NCBI GenBank assembly: GCA_009838525.1
Contig: VXRJ01000018.1
Span: 790,346-854,345 of the forward strand
DNA length: 64,000 bases
Direction: 5' to 3'
Source of the DNA: Acidobacteriota bacterium
GTDB lineage: Bacteria; Acidobacteriota; Vicinamibacteria; Vicinamibacterales; UBA8438
Positions 49,514 through 59,624 of this stretch are shown here, piece by piece. The position numbers were made by a program, and so were the translations under genes. The notes beneath the pieces were generated by a model, which was not told the DNA's origin, searched no databases, and saw nothing but the letters and a program-made list of their open reading frames with translations. The number at the start of each line of letters is the position of its first letter. Position 1 is the first letter of the stretch.

Positions 49514-52000
49514 ATGTCAACGCAAACGACGTATCGGCTCGCGCCGGGTGCCTCACGAGGTTGGCTCAAGCACTTTGAGCTGTCGTGGCGAGCATTGTGG
49601 CGCACGCCCTCGTTCACCGTTCCCGCCGTGGTGACGATCGCCCTGGGGATTGGGGCTGCGACGGCGGTGTTCAGCCTGGTCTACGCGATACTCCTCCGTC
49701 CATTTCCTTATCCGGACGCGGACCGCCTGGTGCGAGTGTTCACCGTAGCGGAGAGCGAGCAGGGGGCGGAGAGGAACTCCTCGCTGCTCGATATCGAAGA
49801 GTACAACCGACGTTCGAGTCTTCTGGAGAACATCGGCGGGTACACCGTTTTCGATTCGCAGATCGAGGGCGACGGTTCGGCGGAGGCCGTCGTCATCGCG
49901 CAGTTGAACCAGGAGGCCATGCACGCGGTGGGAGTGCAACCCGTACTGGGGCGGCTCTTCACCGCGGAGGAAGACCGCAAGGGCGGACCGGTGAACAAGG
50001 CGCTGCTCGGCTTTGGGCTGTGGCAACGTCGTTACGGCGGTGCGCCCGACGCGCTGGGGAAGATGATCCGGCTGCCCCTGGGCGAGTTCGAAGTGGTCGG
50101 GGTGATGCCCGCGGGATACGGGTACCCGGACCGGGCGACGCTGTGGCTCACGATGGAGAGCTGGTACGCGCTGGGGCTGGAGAGCTATCGCGAGAAGCAA
50201 CGCGATCAGCGTTGGTACCCGACCGTGGCGCGCCTCGCGCAAGGAGCATCCCTCCAGCAGGCGCAGGACGAGATGGGCGCTGTGGCCCGGCAGCTCGCGA
50301 CGGAATTTCCCACCACCAACCAGGACGTCGGTGTTCGTCTTGTGCCTCTGCGCGACGCCGAGGTGGGCGAGGTGCGCCCTTACCTGATGTTGTTGATCGG
50401 CGGCGTGTCGTTGGTTCTGCTGATCTGCCTCGTCAACGTTGCGAATCTGCTGCTCGCACGAGCCCTCACGCAGCGCAAGCAGTACGTGCTGCAAGCGGCG
50501 CTGGGGGCGGGGCGGTTCGAGCTGACGAAGGGACTCCTGGCCGAGAGCCTGCTGCTCGCCTCGGTCGGCGGGGTCGGCGGGGCTGTCATTGCGTGGGTGG
50601 CCGTCCGCGCGTTCCAGACCCTGCTTCCCGACTCGCTGCCCATGTGGATGCGCATCGCGGTTGACCCGCAGGTGCTGGCATTCTGCTTCGCGGCGACGGT
50701 GATCAGCGGGTTGGCGCTCGGGATCGCGCCTGCGGTAATGGGTTCGCGAGTCAACCTGACCGAGGCGCTGAAGGACGGGACGCGAGGGAGTTCGGGCGGT
50801 TCATGGCGGCGGTCCGCGCTCGTCGTGACGGAAGTGGCCGCCTCGCTGCTGCTGTTGCTGGGGGCGGGACTCTTGATGAAGACGTTCGTGCAAATGCAGA
50901 ACGCGGATCACGGTTTCGAGGCCGAGAATCTCATCGTGGCGAACGTTCGCAACAATCTGTTGACGCAACAGGCGGAGCGCGCGGAACGAGCGGCGACGCT
51001 CGCGGCGTATCACGGGCGTGTGCTGGCGCAACTGCACGCCATACCCGGAGTCGACAGCGTGGCGGTCACCAACTCGCTCCCCTACGCGGGCGGGGAGTTG
51101 CGGCACGGGCGGCTTCGGGTCCAAGGCCGAGCGGAGGAGGAAACGCAGTTTCTGCTGCCAACGGCCGGAGCTGATGTCTCGTGGGACTACTTCGAAGCGA
51201 TGCGGATTCCCCTGGTGGCAGGCCGGTTCTTCGAACGCACCGACGCGAGCGACAATGCTCCGGTGGTCATCGTCAACGAAGTCGGAGCAAGAGCGCTCTT
51301 TGGCGAGCGGAACCCGATCGGGCAGATGGTGCAGTGGGGAGACACGGTGGGGCCGGCGAACCCGTACTGCCGCGTCGTCGGAGTGGTGGGTGACGTCAAA
51401 CATGGGGGCGCGGAGCGTGACGCAATCGAGCTGTACTACCCCTTCACGCAATGGCCGGTGGGCGGCGGCTACTACGTCCTGCGCACGCAACTGGATCAAG
51501 CCGGGATATCAAGGGCCATTCGAGCCGTGGTCTCAAGGGAGGACCAGAACGCGGCCATTGTTTCCATCCGGAGCATGACGGAACGCATCGACGGCGCGCT
51601 GTGGCAGCGCCGGCTATGGGGCGTTCTGTTCTCGGTGTTTGCGGCGTTGGCACTGCTGCTGGCCAGCGTCGGGCTGTACGGATTGCTGAGCTACTCCGTT
51701 TCGGTGCGCGCGCGGGACCTCGGGATCCGGTTGGCGCTCGGGGCAACACCAGCGGGCGTACGGGCCATGGTCGTTCGACGCGGAATGGCGTTGGTCCTGC
51801 TCGGACTCGGCATCGGGCTGGTGCTTTCGGTGGGAGCTCCCCGAACGATCGCGCACTTGCTGGTCGATGTTGCGGTGTTTGACTGGACTATCTACGCCTC
51901 GGTGGCCGGCTGTCTGGCCGCAGCCGGACTCCTGGCATCGCTATGGCCCGCCGTCCGCGCTTCGCGGCTCGACCCCGCACAGTCACTGAGGAGCGAATAG
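49514..52000 (+). CDS. Orphan MacB/FtsX-type ABC permease (acidobacterial ADOP group)
   Basis: An 828-residue permease with the ADOP layout: an N-terminal helix (PAVVTIALGIGAATAVFSLVYAILLRPFPYPD), a MacB periplasmic core domain, an FtsX block (about 300-420), a second core domain and a C-terminal FtsX block with LWGVLFSVFAALALLLASVGLYGLLSYSV and RLALGATPAGVRAMVVRRGM. It ends SRLDPAQSLRSE, like most members. No ATPase gene is adjacent, which is usual for this orphan group; it would borrow one or act alone in envelope export. The start is ATG at 49514, with GAGGGA upstream. Nucleotide GC looks slightly lower and more even than in its neighbours. Confidence 0.9.
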   Translation: MSTQTTYRLAPGASRGWLKHFELSWRALWRTPSFTVPAVVTIALGIGAATAVFSLVYAILLRPFPYPDADRLVRVFTVAESEQGAERNSSLLDIEEYNRRSSLLENIGGYTVFDSQIEGDGSAEAVVIAQLNQEAMHAVGVQPVLGRLFTAEEDRKGGPVNKALLGFGLWQRRYGGAPDALGKMIRLPLGEFEVVGVMPAGYGYPDRATLWLTMESWYALGLESYREKQRDQRWYPTVARLAQGASLQQAQDEMGAVARQLATEFPTTNQDVGVRLVPLRDAEVGEVRPYLMLLIGGVSLVLLICLVNVANLLLARALTQRKQYVLQAALGAGRFELTKGLLAESLLLASVGGVGGAVIAWVAVRAFQTLLPDSLPMWMRIAVDPQVLAFCFAATVISGLALGIAPAVMGSRVNLTEALKDGTRGSSGGSWRRSALVVTEVAASLLLLLGAGLLMKTFVQMQNADHGFEAENLIVANVRNNLLTQQAERAERAATLAAYHGRVLAQLHAIPGVDSVAVTNSLPYAGGELRHGRLRVQGRAEEETQFLLPTAGADVSWDYFEAMRIPLVAGRFFERTDASDNAPVVIVNEVGARALFGERNPIGQMVQWGDTVGPANPYCRVVGVVGDVKHGGAERDAIELYYPFTQWPVGGGYYVLRTQLDQAGISRAIRAVVSREDQNAAIVSIRSMTERIDGALWQRRLWGVLFSVFAALALLLASVGLYGLLSYSVSVRARDLGIRLALGATPAGVRAMVVRRGMALVLLGLGIGLVLSVGAPRTIAHLLVDVAVFDWTIYASVAGCLAAAGLLASLWPAVRASRLDPAQSLRSE

Positions 52001-52010
52001 ACCGAGCGCC

Positions 52011-54020
52011 TCAACGAAGCGCGAACGCGAACCACTCGCTCGGCATGTCGTCCCAGCCGATGGCGACGACGATGTACTGGCGCCCGTCCACCATGTAGCT
52101 CATCGGCGCGCCGCTCGTGCCGCCCGGCAGCTCCATCTCCCAGGCGACTCCGCCGGTCGCCTTGTCGAACGCGCGGAACGCCTTTCCGCCGGGTCCCCCG
52201 TAGTACTGCGGCAGCGACGCGACACCGGTGTTCGTCCCCTCGCCGAGGAAGATCAACTCCGGCGTCACGAGGACCGACGCGCGCCCGTGCGATCCGAGCC
52301 AGGGCAGGTCCAGATCGCGCAGCCGCGGATGGTCGCGCGGCCCCGGGCCGTTGGCCACCTGCCACAGGATCTCCCCCGCGTTCAGGTTGATGGCGGTCAG
52401 CCGGCCGTACGGCGGCTTGAAGAGCGGCAGCCCGTCGATCCGCGGCGTCGGCGTGTAGCGCTCGCGCGTGTACCGGACGTCCGACCGCGGATGCTCCGAC
52501 GGCGTGAGGCCGATGATGTTCTGGCTGTAGGCCGACGGCACGTACATGACGCCGGTGGTCGGGTCGACGCCGGCGCCCTGCCAGTTCGCCCCGCCCGCCG
52601 TGCCGGGATTCAGGACGGTGCCGAGCAGGCCGCCCGGTGACCGGTCGATGATTACCGGCGGCTCGAACAGCGGACCCCAGCGGTAGTTCTCGAGCGCGGC
52701 CAGCGCCTCCGCCCGCATCTCGGGCGTGTAGTCGATCAGGTCCTCCTCGCGCACCCCCTGGAGTTCGAACGGCGGCGGCTTCGTCGGGAAGGGCTGCGTC
52801 TCGGCCAGTCGTTCGCCCGGGACGGGCGACGGCGGAACCGGCCGGTCCTCGATCGGCCAGACCGGCTCGCCGGTCACGCGATCGAACACGTAGGTGAAGC
52901 CCTGCTTGCTCGGGATGGCGACGGCGGCAATCTCGCGCCCGTCCACGGTGATGTCAACGAGGTTGGCGGACGAGGCGAAGTCGTAGTCCCAGACGCCGTG
53001 CCGCACCGCCTGGAAGTACCACTGCAGCTCGCCGGTCGCGACGTCGACGCAGACCAGGCTCTCGGCATACAGGTTGTCGCCGGGACGGTGGCCGCCGTAG
53101 TAGTCGCTGCTCGGCGTCGACAGCGGCAGGTACGCGAGGCCCAGCTCCGGATCCGCGGTCGGATGCGCCCACATGTTGGTGTTGCCGCTGTAGACCCACG
53201 AGGGCTGATCGCTGTCCGGGTCGATTCCCCAGGTCTCGATCCCCGGCTGGCCTTCGAGCGGGATCGTGTGGAACGTCCAGACCTGCTCGCCGGTCCGGAC
53301 GTCGAAGCCGCGGACGTCGCCCCTCGGAGCCTCTTTCGTCGCCGGCATCTGGTTGTCGAGAATGTCGCGGACGAACGAGCCGACGATGATCACGTCGTTC
53401 ACGACGAGCGGGGCCGAGTTCCAGTAGTAGTCCGGGAAATCGCGGATCAGCCCCTTCCGCAGGTCTACCGCGCCGTCCTCCCCGAAGGCGGGATCGCGCA
53501 CTCCCGTTCCTGCGTCGATCGAGATCAGCTTCGGTCCGCGCGCCGCGATCACGCGCGACTCGATTCCATCCGTCCAGTAGGCGACGCCCCGCGTCTGCCG
53601 GGTCCGCTGGGAGAGGCCCGCCTCCTCGAAGACCGGCTCGCTGTCGTTCCAGAGGACGTCCCCGGTGGCCGGGTCGAGCGCCGCGACAGTGCCCAGGCCC
53701 GTGCTCACGTACAGACGCCCCTCGGCCATGAGCGGCGTGTTCTGCGCCGCCACCGGAGCCCGTATCGTGTCGCCGTTCCGGATCGCGTCCGGAATGACCG
53801 ACTGCCGCCAGGCGATCTCGAGCCGATCCACGGTAGTGGCGTCTATCTGATCCAGCCGCGTGTACTTCGTGCCGGCCGCGTCGGCGGCGTAGCTCGGCCA
53901 TTCCACGGTCTGCGCGTCGGCGGGCGCCGGGGCGGCCAGACCAGCCAGCCCTGCGGCAACCGCGATGGCGGCGCCGGCGGGAACCGCCAGGCGGTGTCCG
54001 GACATCCAGAACTGCGGCAT
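52011..54020 (-). CDS. PQQ-dependent dehydrogenase (glucose-dehydrogenase-like)
   Basis: A 669-residue quinoprotein-type protein with a signal peptide (to about residue 36, ending ADAQ). It starts VEWPSYAADAAGTKYTRLDQI and carries LKISWRQ-type lead (LEIAWRQSVIPD), TRGVAYWTDG, GDVRGFDVRTGEQVWTFHTIP, the tryptophan-docking blades, and FDKATGGVAWEMELPGGTSGAPMSYM near the end. This is the soluble-domain pattern of membrane-type PQQ glucose or alcohol dehydrogenases, without their N-terminal membrane helices. It would oxidise sugars or alcohols in the periplasm. PQQ synthesis genes are not in the window. Convergent with the permease gene, ten bases apart. Confidence 0.88.
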   Translation of the reverse strand: MPQFWMSGHRLAVPAGAAIAVAAGLAGLAAPAPADAQTVEWPSYAADAAGTKYTRLDQIDATTVDRLEIAWRQSVIPDAIRNGDTIRAPVAAQNTPLMAEGRLYVSTGLGTVAALDPATGDVLWNDSEPVFEEAGLSQRTRQTRGVAYWTDGIESRVIAARGPKLISIDAGTGVRDPAFGEDGAVDLRKGLIRDFPDYYWNSAPLVVNDVIIVGSFVRDILDNQMPATKEAPRGDVRGFDVRTGEQVWTFHTIPLEGQPGIETWGIDPDSDQPSWVYSGNTNMWAHPTADPELGLAYLPLSTPSSDYYGGHRPGDNLYAESLVCVDVATGELQWYFQAVRHGVWDYDFASSANLVDITVDGREIAAVAIPSKQGFTYVFDRVTGEPVWPIEDRPVPPSPVPGERLAETQPFPTKPPPFELQGVREEDLIDYTPEMRAEALAALENYRWGPLFEPPVIIDRSPGGLLGTVLNPGTAGGANWQGAGVDPTTGVMYVPSAYSQNIIGLTPSEHPRSDVRYTRERYTPTPRIDGLPLFKPPYGRLTAINLNAGEILWQVANGPGPRDHPRLRDLDLPWLGSHGRASVLVTPELIFLGEGTNTGVASLPQYYGGPGGKAFRAFDKATGGVAWEMELPGGTSGAPMSYMVDGRQYIVVAIGWDDMPSEWFAFALR

Positions 54021-54081
54021 GTCTCGTCCCTCCCCCGCGCCAGTCTACTCCGACTGCATCGCGGCCATGCTACGTTGACGC

Positions 54082-56283
54082 GTGCCTCAACCCACCGCTC
54101 CGCGTCCCGCCGACGATGAGGTCATCGCCGGTTCCGTGGAGCGGGTGACCTTTCATAACCCGGACAACGGCTTCTCCGTCCTGCGGGTGCGGGCCCGAGG
54201 CCGGGGCGGCGTAGTCACGGTCGTGGGGCACGCCGCCGCCATTTCCGCCGGCGAGTGGATCAACGCCTCCGGCGCCTGGATCCAGGATCGGAACTACGGC
54301 CCGCAGTTCCGCGCCCGTTTCCTGCAAGCGTCCGAACCCACCTCGAAGGAGGGAATCCGGAGATATCTTGCTTCCGGCCTGATCCACGGGATCGGTCCGG
54401 TCTACGCCGCGAAGCTGGTGGACGCGTTCGGCTCCGCGATCTTCGACGTGATCGACGGCGAACCGGACCGCCTCCGGGAGGTCGAGGGCATCGGCGCGGT
54501 CCGCGCCGCGCGGATATGCGACGCCTGGGCCGAGCAGCGATCGGTCCGCGAGATCATGGTCTTTCTCCACGATCACGGGGTCGGGACGGCACGCGCCGTG
54601 CGCATCTACAAGACCTACGGCAACGACGCGGTCCGCGTGATGTCGGAGAACCCGTACCAGCTCGCGCGCGACATCCACGGCATCGGGTTCCGGACCGCCG
54701 ACTTGCTGGCGATGCGCCTCGGCATCGAGAAGACGGCTCCTATCCGAGTCCGGGCTGGCGTCGGCTTCGCGCTCCTCGAGGCGATGTCGGACGGTCACTG
54801 CGGCCTCCCGGCGGAAGAACTGCTAGCGAAGGCGTCCGACCTGCTCGAAGCGCCGGCGGAGCTCGTCAAGGAGGCGATCGACCACGAGGTGGCGGAAGGA
54901 ACCGTCATAGCCGATACGGTGCGAGGCACCGACTGCCTATTCCTGGCGTCGCTCCACCAGGCGGAGCGGGCAATCGCCCGCCGGATGCGCGCGATTGCGG
55001 CCGGGCCGGTCCCCTGGAGTGAGATCGACACCGCCACGGCGCTCCGCCGGGTCGAAGCGCGGACCGGCCTCCGGCTCGCGCCCCGCCAGGCGGAGGCGAT
55101 TCGCCGCGCCCTCACCTCCAAGGTGCTCGTGATGACCGGCGGCCCCGGCGTCGGCAAAACCACGGTGGTCAAGGCCCTGCTCGCGGTCCTCGCCCCGGGA
55201 GGGCTCGCCGTCACCCTCTGCGCGCCGACCGGCCGCGCCGCGCGCCGCCTCAGCGAGACGACCGGCCTGCCGGCAAAGACGATCCACCGGCTGCTCGAAA
55301 TCGACCCGGCCACCGGACGGTTTCAGCGCGACGACGAGCGTCCCGTCGATGCCGACTTGATCGTCGTCGACGAGGCGTCGATGATCGACGTCCCGCTGAT
55401 GCACGCACTGGTCCGCGCCGTCCCGGGCGAAGCGGCAATGCTGATCGTGGGTGATATCGATCAGCTTCCGTCGGTCGGACCGGGCCAGGTACTGAGCGAC
55501 CTGATTACGTCCGGCGCCCTCCCGATCGTCCGCCTCACGGAAGTGTTCCGGCAGGCGGCCGGGAGCCGGATCATCACGAACGCCCACCGCGTCAACGCGG
55601 GCGAGATTCCCTGGCTGGGCAAGCCGGAGGGCCGGACCGACTTCTACTTCGTTCCCGCCGACGACGCCGACGCCGCCGCCGCGCGCGTGCGCGAGCTGGT
55701 GACCGAACGAATACCGCGCCGCTTCGGATTCGACCCGATCGACGACATTCAGGTGCTCTGCCCCATGAACCGGGGCGGGGCCGGCGCGCGCACGCTGAAC
55801 GCGGACCTCCAGGCGGCGCTCAACCCGTCAGGCGGCCGCCTGACCGTCGAGCGCTTCGGTTGGACCTTCGCGGCCGGCGACAAGGTGATGCAGACGGAGA
55901 ACGACTACGACCGCGACGTCTACAACGGCGACATCGGACGCGTGGAAACGGTCGACCCGGAACTGGGCGAGCTGCGCGTCCGCTTCGACGGCCGGCCCGT
56001 TGCGTACGGCTTCGGCGAGCTGGACGCCCTGGTTCCGGCGTATGCGACGACGATTCACAAGAGCCAGGGCTCGGAGTACCCCGCCGTCGTCCTTCCAATC
56101 CTCTCGCAACACTACGTGATGCTGCAGCGGAACCTGCTCTATACGGGCATCACGCGCGGCCGGCGACTCGTCGTCCTTGTCGGCCAGCCAAAGGCGATCG
56201 CCGTTGCCGTGCGGACCGTCTCCGGCCGCCGCCGGTGGTCCAAGCTGGCCGAGTGGCTGCAGGCGGACCGCCGGCCGGGCTAG
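54082..56283 (+). CDS. recD2: RecD2 SF1B DNA helicase
   Basis: A 733-residue helicase of the RecD2 type, which unwinds DNA 5' to 3' without RecBC. An N-terminal OB-like domain (VTFHNPDNGFSVLRVRA) and tandem helix-hairpin-helix region (LASGLIHGIGPVYAAKLV, EVEGIGAVRAARIC) come first. Walker A TGGPGVGKTT begins at residue 352, Walker B is LIVVDEASMID, and motifs VGDIDQLPSVGPGQVL, LTEVFRQAAGS and YATTIHKSQGSEY follow in order. The start is GTG at 54082. It is a housekeeping repair gene, divergent from the PQQ dehydrogenase and convergent with hflX. Confidence 0.95.
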   Translation: MPQPTAPRPADDEVIAGSVERVTFHNPDNGFSVLRVRARGRGGVVTVVGHAAAISAGEWINASGAWIQDRNYGPQFRARFLQASEPTSKEGIRRYLASGLIHGIGPVYAAKLVDAFGSAIFDVIDGEPDRLREVEGIGAVRAARICDAWAEQRSVREIMVFLHDHGVGTARAVRIYKTYGNDAVRVMSENPYQLARDIHGIGFRTADLLAMRLGIEKTAPIRVRAGVGFALLEAMSDGHCGLPAEELLAKASDLLEAPAELVKEAIDHEVAEGTVIADTVRGTDCLFLASLHQAERAIARRMRAIAAGPVPWSEIDTATALRRVEARTGLRLAPRQAEAIRRALTSKVLVMTGGPGVGKTTVVKALLAVLAPGGLAVTLCAPTGRAARRLSETTGLPAKTIHRLLEIDPATGRFQRDDERPVDADLIVVDEASMIDVPLMHALVRAVPGEAAMLIVGDIDQLPSVGPGQVLSDLITSGALPIVRLTEVFRQAAGSRIITNAHRVNAGEIPWLGKPEGRTDFYFVPADDADAAAARVRELVTERIPRRFGFDPIDDIQVLCPMNRGGAGARTLNADLQAALNPSGGRLTVERFGWTFAAGDKVMQTENDYDRDVYNGDIGRVETVDPELGELRVRFDGRPVAYGFGELDALVPAYATTIHKSQGSEYPAVVLPILSQHYVMLQRNLLYTGITRGRRLVVLVGQPKAIAVAVRTVSGRRRWSKLAEWLQADRRPG

Positions 56284-56359
56284 CGTGCCCGTGCGCCCGC
56301 GCGCCCCGGTGGGGCGGCGTTGTGGGCGCGTTGCGGGCGGGTTGGAAGCCGGGGCCGCG

Positions 56360-57664
56360 TCAGGAACACTGAGGCTCCCGCCCCCAGCCGTCGCGGCGCC
56401 AGCGCTCCACGACGGCCACCGGACCCTCCACCTCCATCGACACGGTCCCTCCCTCCTGTTCGTGGCGGAGAACGCGGCCGAGGCGATAGACGTCGGAGAT
56501 CCGCCGCCGGTCGCGGTCGAGGCGTTCGTCGAAGCGGAGACGGACGCGCCGGGTGTCGAGGCCGAGCGTCGCGGTGACGGCGCGGACCAGGAGGTCCCGC
56601 CCCTCGCCGGTGCGGGCGGACACCAGCAGCGCGTCGGGGTGGAATTCTCGGAGCCGTTGTGCGGTCTCCGCATCGATCAGGTCGCTCTTGTTGAAGACGA
56701 GTTGCCTCGCCCGATCGGCGGCGCCCACCTCGGCCAGGACGCGAGTCACCGCGGCGGCGCGCGCCTCCCGGTCCGGATGGCTCGCATCGATGACATGCAG
56801 AAGGAGATCGGCCTCCGCCACCTCCTCCAGGGTCGCCCGGAACGCCGCCACCAGGGTATGGGGCAGCCGGTCGATGAATCCGACCGTGTCCGCGACGAGA
56901 ACGGTGCGTCGATCCGGCAAGCGCAGGGGCCGCAGCAGGGGATCGAGAGTGACGAACAGCGCGTCCGACGACGGCGCCTCGCCATCCGTCAACCGATTGA
57001 AGAGCGAACTCTTCCCGGCGTTGGTATAGCCGACGAGCGCCACCGTTGGGGTGGAGTGCTTTCGGCGCCGCTCGCGCAAGCGCCCGCGCCGGCCGCGCAC
57101 GCGATCGAGGTCGCGTGTCAGGCGGTCGATGCGCCGCCGGATGCGCCGCCGATCGGTTTCGAGCTTGGTCTCGCCCGGACCGCGGGTCCCGATGCCCGCC
57201 CCGAGACGGGAGAGGGAGGCGCCCACGCCGGCAAGACGCGGCAACAGGTAGCGGAGCTGCGCCAGCTCCACCTGCAGCCGGCCCTCCCGGGTTCGGGCGC
57301 GGGAGGCGAAGATGTCGAGAATGATCTGCGTCCTGTCGATCACGCGTCGACCGAGATCCTGCTCGAGGTTCCGGGACTGACCCGGGCTGAGCTCCGCATC
57401 GACGACCATCAGGTCCACGTCGAGTTCGTCGCACGCCGCGGCGAGCTGGCGCACCTTGCCGCGGCCGAGGAAGCAGGCCGGATCCGGCCTGGAGCGCTCC
57501 TGAAGGGTATGGAGAACCACCTCGGCGCCGGCGGCGGCCACGAGCCCGGCAAGCTCTTCCAGGGAACGCTCGGTGGCGTCGCGGCGACGGGCTCCGAAGC
57601 GGAGACCGACTATCGCCGCGCGGTCGCGCGCTGGCGCGCCCACGGCCCCGCCAAAGCCTCTCAC
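56360..57664 (-). CDS. hflX: GTPase HflX
   Basis: A 434-residue ribosome-associated GTPase that splits stalled ribosomes. The N-terminal domain has PACFLGRGKVRQLA and LSPGQSRNLEQDLGRRVIDRTQIIL; the coiled linker carries RGPGETKLETDRR. The G domain has G1 VGYTNAGKSSLFN, G2 in FVTLDPLLR, G3 ADTVGFIDRLPH and G4 NKSD. The start is not certain: GTG at 57664 is used, while an ATG at 57715 would extend 17 residues. The gap to the carboxyltransferase start at 57741 is small, so the two divergent promoters overlap. The 76 bases after the stop are GC-rich with a CTAGCGTGCCC-like segment but no clear terminator. Confidence 0.93.
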   Translation of the reverse strand: MRGFGGAVGAPARDRAAIVGLRFGARRRDATERSLEELAGLVAAAGAEVVLHTLQERSRPDPACFLGRGKVRQLAAACDELDVDLMVVDAELSPGQSRNLEQDLGRRVIDRTQIILDIFASRARTREGRLQVELAQLRYLLPRLAGVGASLSRLGAGIGTRGPGETKLETDRRRIRRRIDRLTRDLDRVRGRRGRLRERRRKHSTPTVALVGYTNAGKSSLFNRLTDGEAPSSDALFVTLDPLLRPLRLPDRRTVLVADTVGFIDRLPHTLVAAFRATLEEVAEADLLLHVIDASHPDREARAAAVTRVLAEVGAADRARQLVFNKSDLIDAETAQRLREFHPDALLVSARTGEGRDLLVRAVTATLGLDTRRVRLRFDERLDRDRRRISDVYRLGRVLRHEQEGGTVSMEVEGPVAVVERWRRDGWGREPQCS

Positions 57665-57726
57665 CGGGTCGATTCTACGCGAAAGGAAGCACCCCCCAGG
57701 TGCACATCTCCGCAACTCTCAGGTGC

Positions 57727-57732
57727 TACCAT
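57727..57732 (+). promoter_or_regulatory. -10-like hexamer for the decarboxylase operon
   Basis: TACCAT is followed by eight bases and then GTG at 57741. No Shine-Dalgarno sequence lies between, so a leaderless mRNA is plausible. A TTG at 57732 is an alternative start that would conflict with this reading. Confidence 0.3.
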
Positions 57733-57740
57733 TGTCCGAC

Positions 57741-59585
57741 GTGCCGTCCAGCCCGCTGCCCGAAGCAGACCGCTCGGAGACGCCTGACGCGCCCGCCGCG
57801 CCGAAACCGGCGCCGGCGGGCGGCACGGACGGACCGGCCGCCGCGCGCTCCACTTTTCCCTTCGGCTTGAACTGGTCGTCCGAGGCAGGGGCCGTCACCA
57901 CGACGATGGCGGGCGCCGCCGTCCTCGCCTTCCTGCGCGTCTTCCGCCGCTGGCGGCCGGAGCCGGAGCCGGTCGACGTGGAGGCGGATCAGGCCGCGCT
58001 CGACCCGCTTGCCATGCCGCCGAGCGTGCCGGCGGAGTCCAGAGTCGACTCGGTTGACGACCGCCGCGCCGAAGCGCACCTCGGGGGCGGCCAGGAACGA
58101 ATCGACGCGCAACATGCCCGCGGCAAGCTGACCGCGCGCGAGCGGCTCGACGCACTGCTCGACGACGGCACGTTCGAGGAGCTCGCCCCTTATGTCGAGC
58201 ACCGCCACGAAACCTTCGGGCTCGACCGCCAGCGCCACCCCGGCGATGGAGTCGTGACCGGCTTCGGGCAGATCGACGGCCGGCGCGTCGCCCTCTTCTC
58301 CCAGGACTTCACGGTCCTGGGCGGATCGTTCTCCGAGACGCAAGCACTCAAGGTGGGAAGACTGCTCGAAGCGGCAACCGCCAGCGGCCTGCCGATCATT
58401 GCGCTGTTCGATTCGGTCGGTGCACGAATCCAGGAGGGCGTCTGGAGCCTCGCCGGGTTCGGCGACCTCTTCTGGCGCAATACCCAGGCGAGCGGCGTCG
58501 TGCCGCAGATCAGCGTGATGCTCGGCCCGTGCGCGGGTGGCGCGGTCTACTCGCCCGGCCTGACCGACTTCGTGATCATGGCGCGGGGCAGCAGCTACAT
58601 GTTCATCACCGGTCCGGACGTCATCCGTACCGTGACCGGCGAGCAGGTGGACGTCGAAACGCTCGGCGGCGCCGATACTCACGCCGCCACCTCGGGGGTT
58701 GCCCACCTGGTGGCGGACGACGAGGAATCCGCGTTCGTCCTGACGCGGAAGCTGCTCGGCTACCTCCCGTCGAACAACGCGGACGATCCTCCGGCGGCGG
58801 AACCGGACGATTCGATCGAGCCGGATGGCGCGGCGCTCGACGATCTGATCCCCGCATCGGCCGAAGTCGCCTACGACGTGCGGGAAGCCATCGAGCTGAT
58901 CGCCGACCGTGGCTCGTTCCTGGAGGTGCACGCCGACTTCGCCCCGAACGCGGTGGTCGGATTTGCGCGGATCGAGGGACACGTCGTCGCGTTCGTCGCG
59001 AATCAGCCGTCGCACCTTGCCGGCGTGCTCGACATCGATGCCTCCGACAAGATCTCGCGGTTCATCCGCTTCGCCGATGCGTTCAATATCCCGCTCGTGA
59101 CGCTGGTGGACTGCCCCGGCTTCCTGCCCGGTGCCAGCCAGGAACAGCAGGGAATCATCCGGCACGGCGCCAAGATCGTCTACGCCTACTCCGAAGCGAC
59201 CGTGCCGAAGGTGTCGGTCGTGCTGCGCAAGGCCTACGGCGGCGCCTACATCGTGATGAGCAGCAAGATGATCCGGACCGACGTCTGCCTCGCGTGGCCG
59301 ACCGCGGAGGTTGCCGTGATGGGCGCCAAGGGCGCCGTCAGCATCCTGTACGCGCGCCAACTGAAGCAGGCGGCGTCGGACGCCGAGCGCGAAGCGAAGC
59401 GCGCGACGCTCGAGGACGAGTTCCAGCAGCAGTTCAACTCCCCCTTTGTCGCCGCCGCCGCCGGGCACATCGACGACGTCATCCACCCGCGCGAGACCCG
59501 GGCGAGGATAGCCACCGCGCTGGCCTATCTCCGCGACAAGCAGACCCAGTCGCTGCCGAAGAAGCATGGCAACATCCCGCTCTGA
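57741..59585 (+). CDS. Carboxyltransferase (alpha) subunit of a sodium-pumping decarboxylase
   Basis: A 614-residue protein. From about residue 90 it is a complete acyl-CoA carboxyltransferase of the PccB/MmdA type: GGGQERIDAQHARGKLTARERLDALLD, DFTVLGGSFSE, GARIQEGVWSLAG, GPCAGGAVYSPGLTDF, FLPGASQEQQGIIRHGAK and AYGGAYIVMSSK. It moves CO2 from an acyl-CoA to biotin. Before this lie about 90 residues with a Pro/Ala-rich segment and one hydrophobic helix (TTTMAGAAVLAFLRVFRRW), not usual for MmdA. The start is taken as GTG at 57741; ATG at 57906 would keep only the helix. It is first in an operon with gamma-, biotin- and beta-subunit genes. Confidence 0.9.
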   Translation: MPSSPLPEADRSETPDAPAAPKPAPAGGTDGPAAARSTFPFGLNWSSEAGAVTTTMAGAAVLAFLRVFRRWRPEPEPVDVEADQAALDPLAMPPSVPAESRVDSVDDRRAEAHLGGGQERIDAQHARGKLTARERLDALLDDGTFEELAPYVEHRHETFGLDRQRHPGDGVVTGFGQIDGRRVALFSQDFTVLGGSFSETQALKVGRLLEAATASGLPIIALFDSVGARIQEGVWSLAGFGDLFWRNTQASGVVPQISVMLGPCAGGAVYSPGLTDFVIMARGSSYMFITGPDVIRTVTGEQVDVETLGGADTHAATSGVAHLVADDEESAFVLTRKLLGYLPSNNADDPPAAEPDDSIEPDGAALDDLIPASAEVAYDVREAIELIADRGSFLEVHADFAPNAVVGFARIEGHVVAFVANQPSHLAGVLDIDASDKISRFIRFADAFNIPLVTLVDCPGFLPGASQEQQGIIRHGAKIVYAYSEATVPKVSVVLRKAYGGAYIVMSSKMIRTDVCLAWPTAEVAVMGAKGAVSILYARQLKQAASDAEREAKRATLEDEFQQQFNSPFVAAAAGHIDDVIHPRETRARIATALAYLRDKQTQSLPKKHGNIPL

Positions 59586-59624
59586 GGCGCGCCGCGCGCG
59601 CGCCCGGCGGCAGACCGCGACCCG

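Noticed and set aside
49514-52000. Horizontal transfer of the orphan permease based on base composition
   Set aside because: The composition difference is only an impression, and such permeases are normal in acidobacteria; no flanking mobile element is seen.
56284-56359. Terminator between recD2 and hflX
   Set aside because: The stretch is GC-rich with several partial stems, but no stem is followed by a T-tract on either strand.
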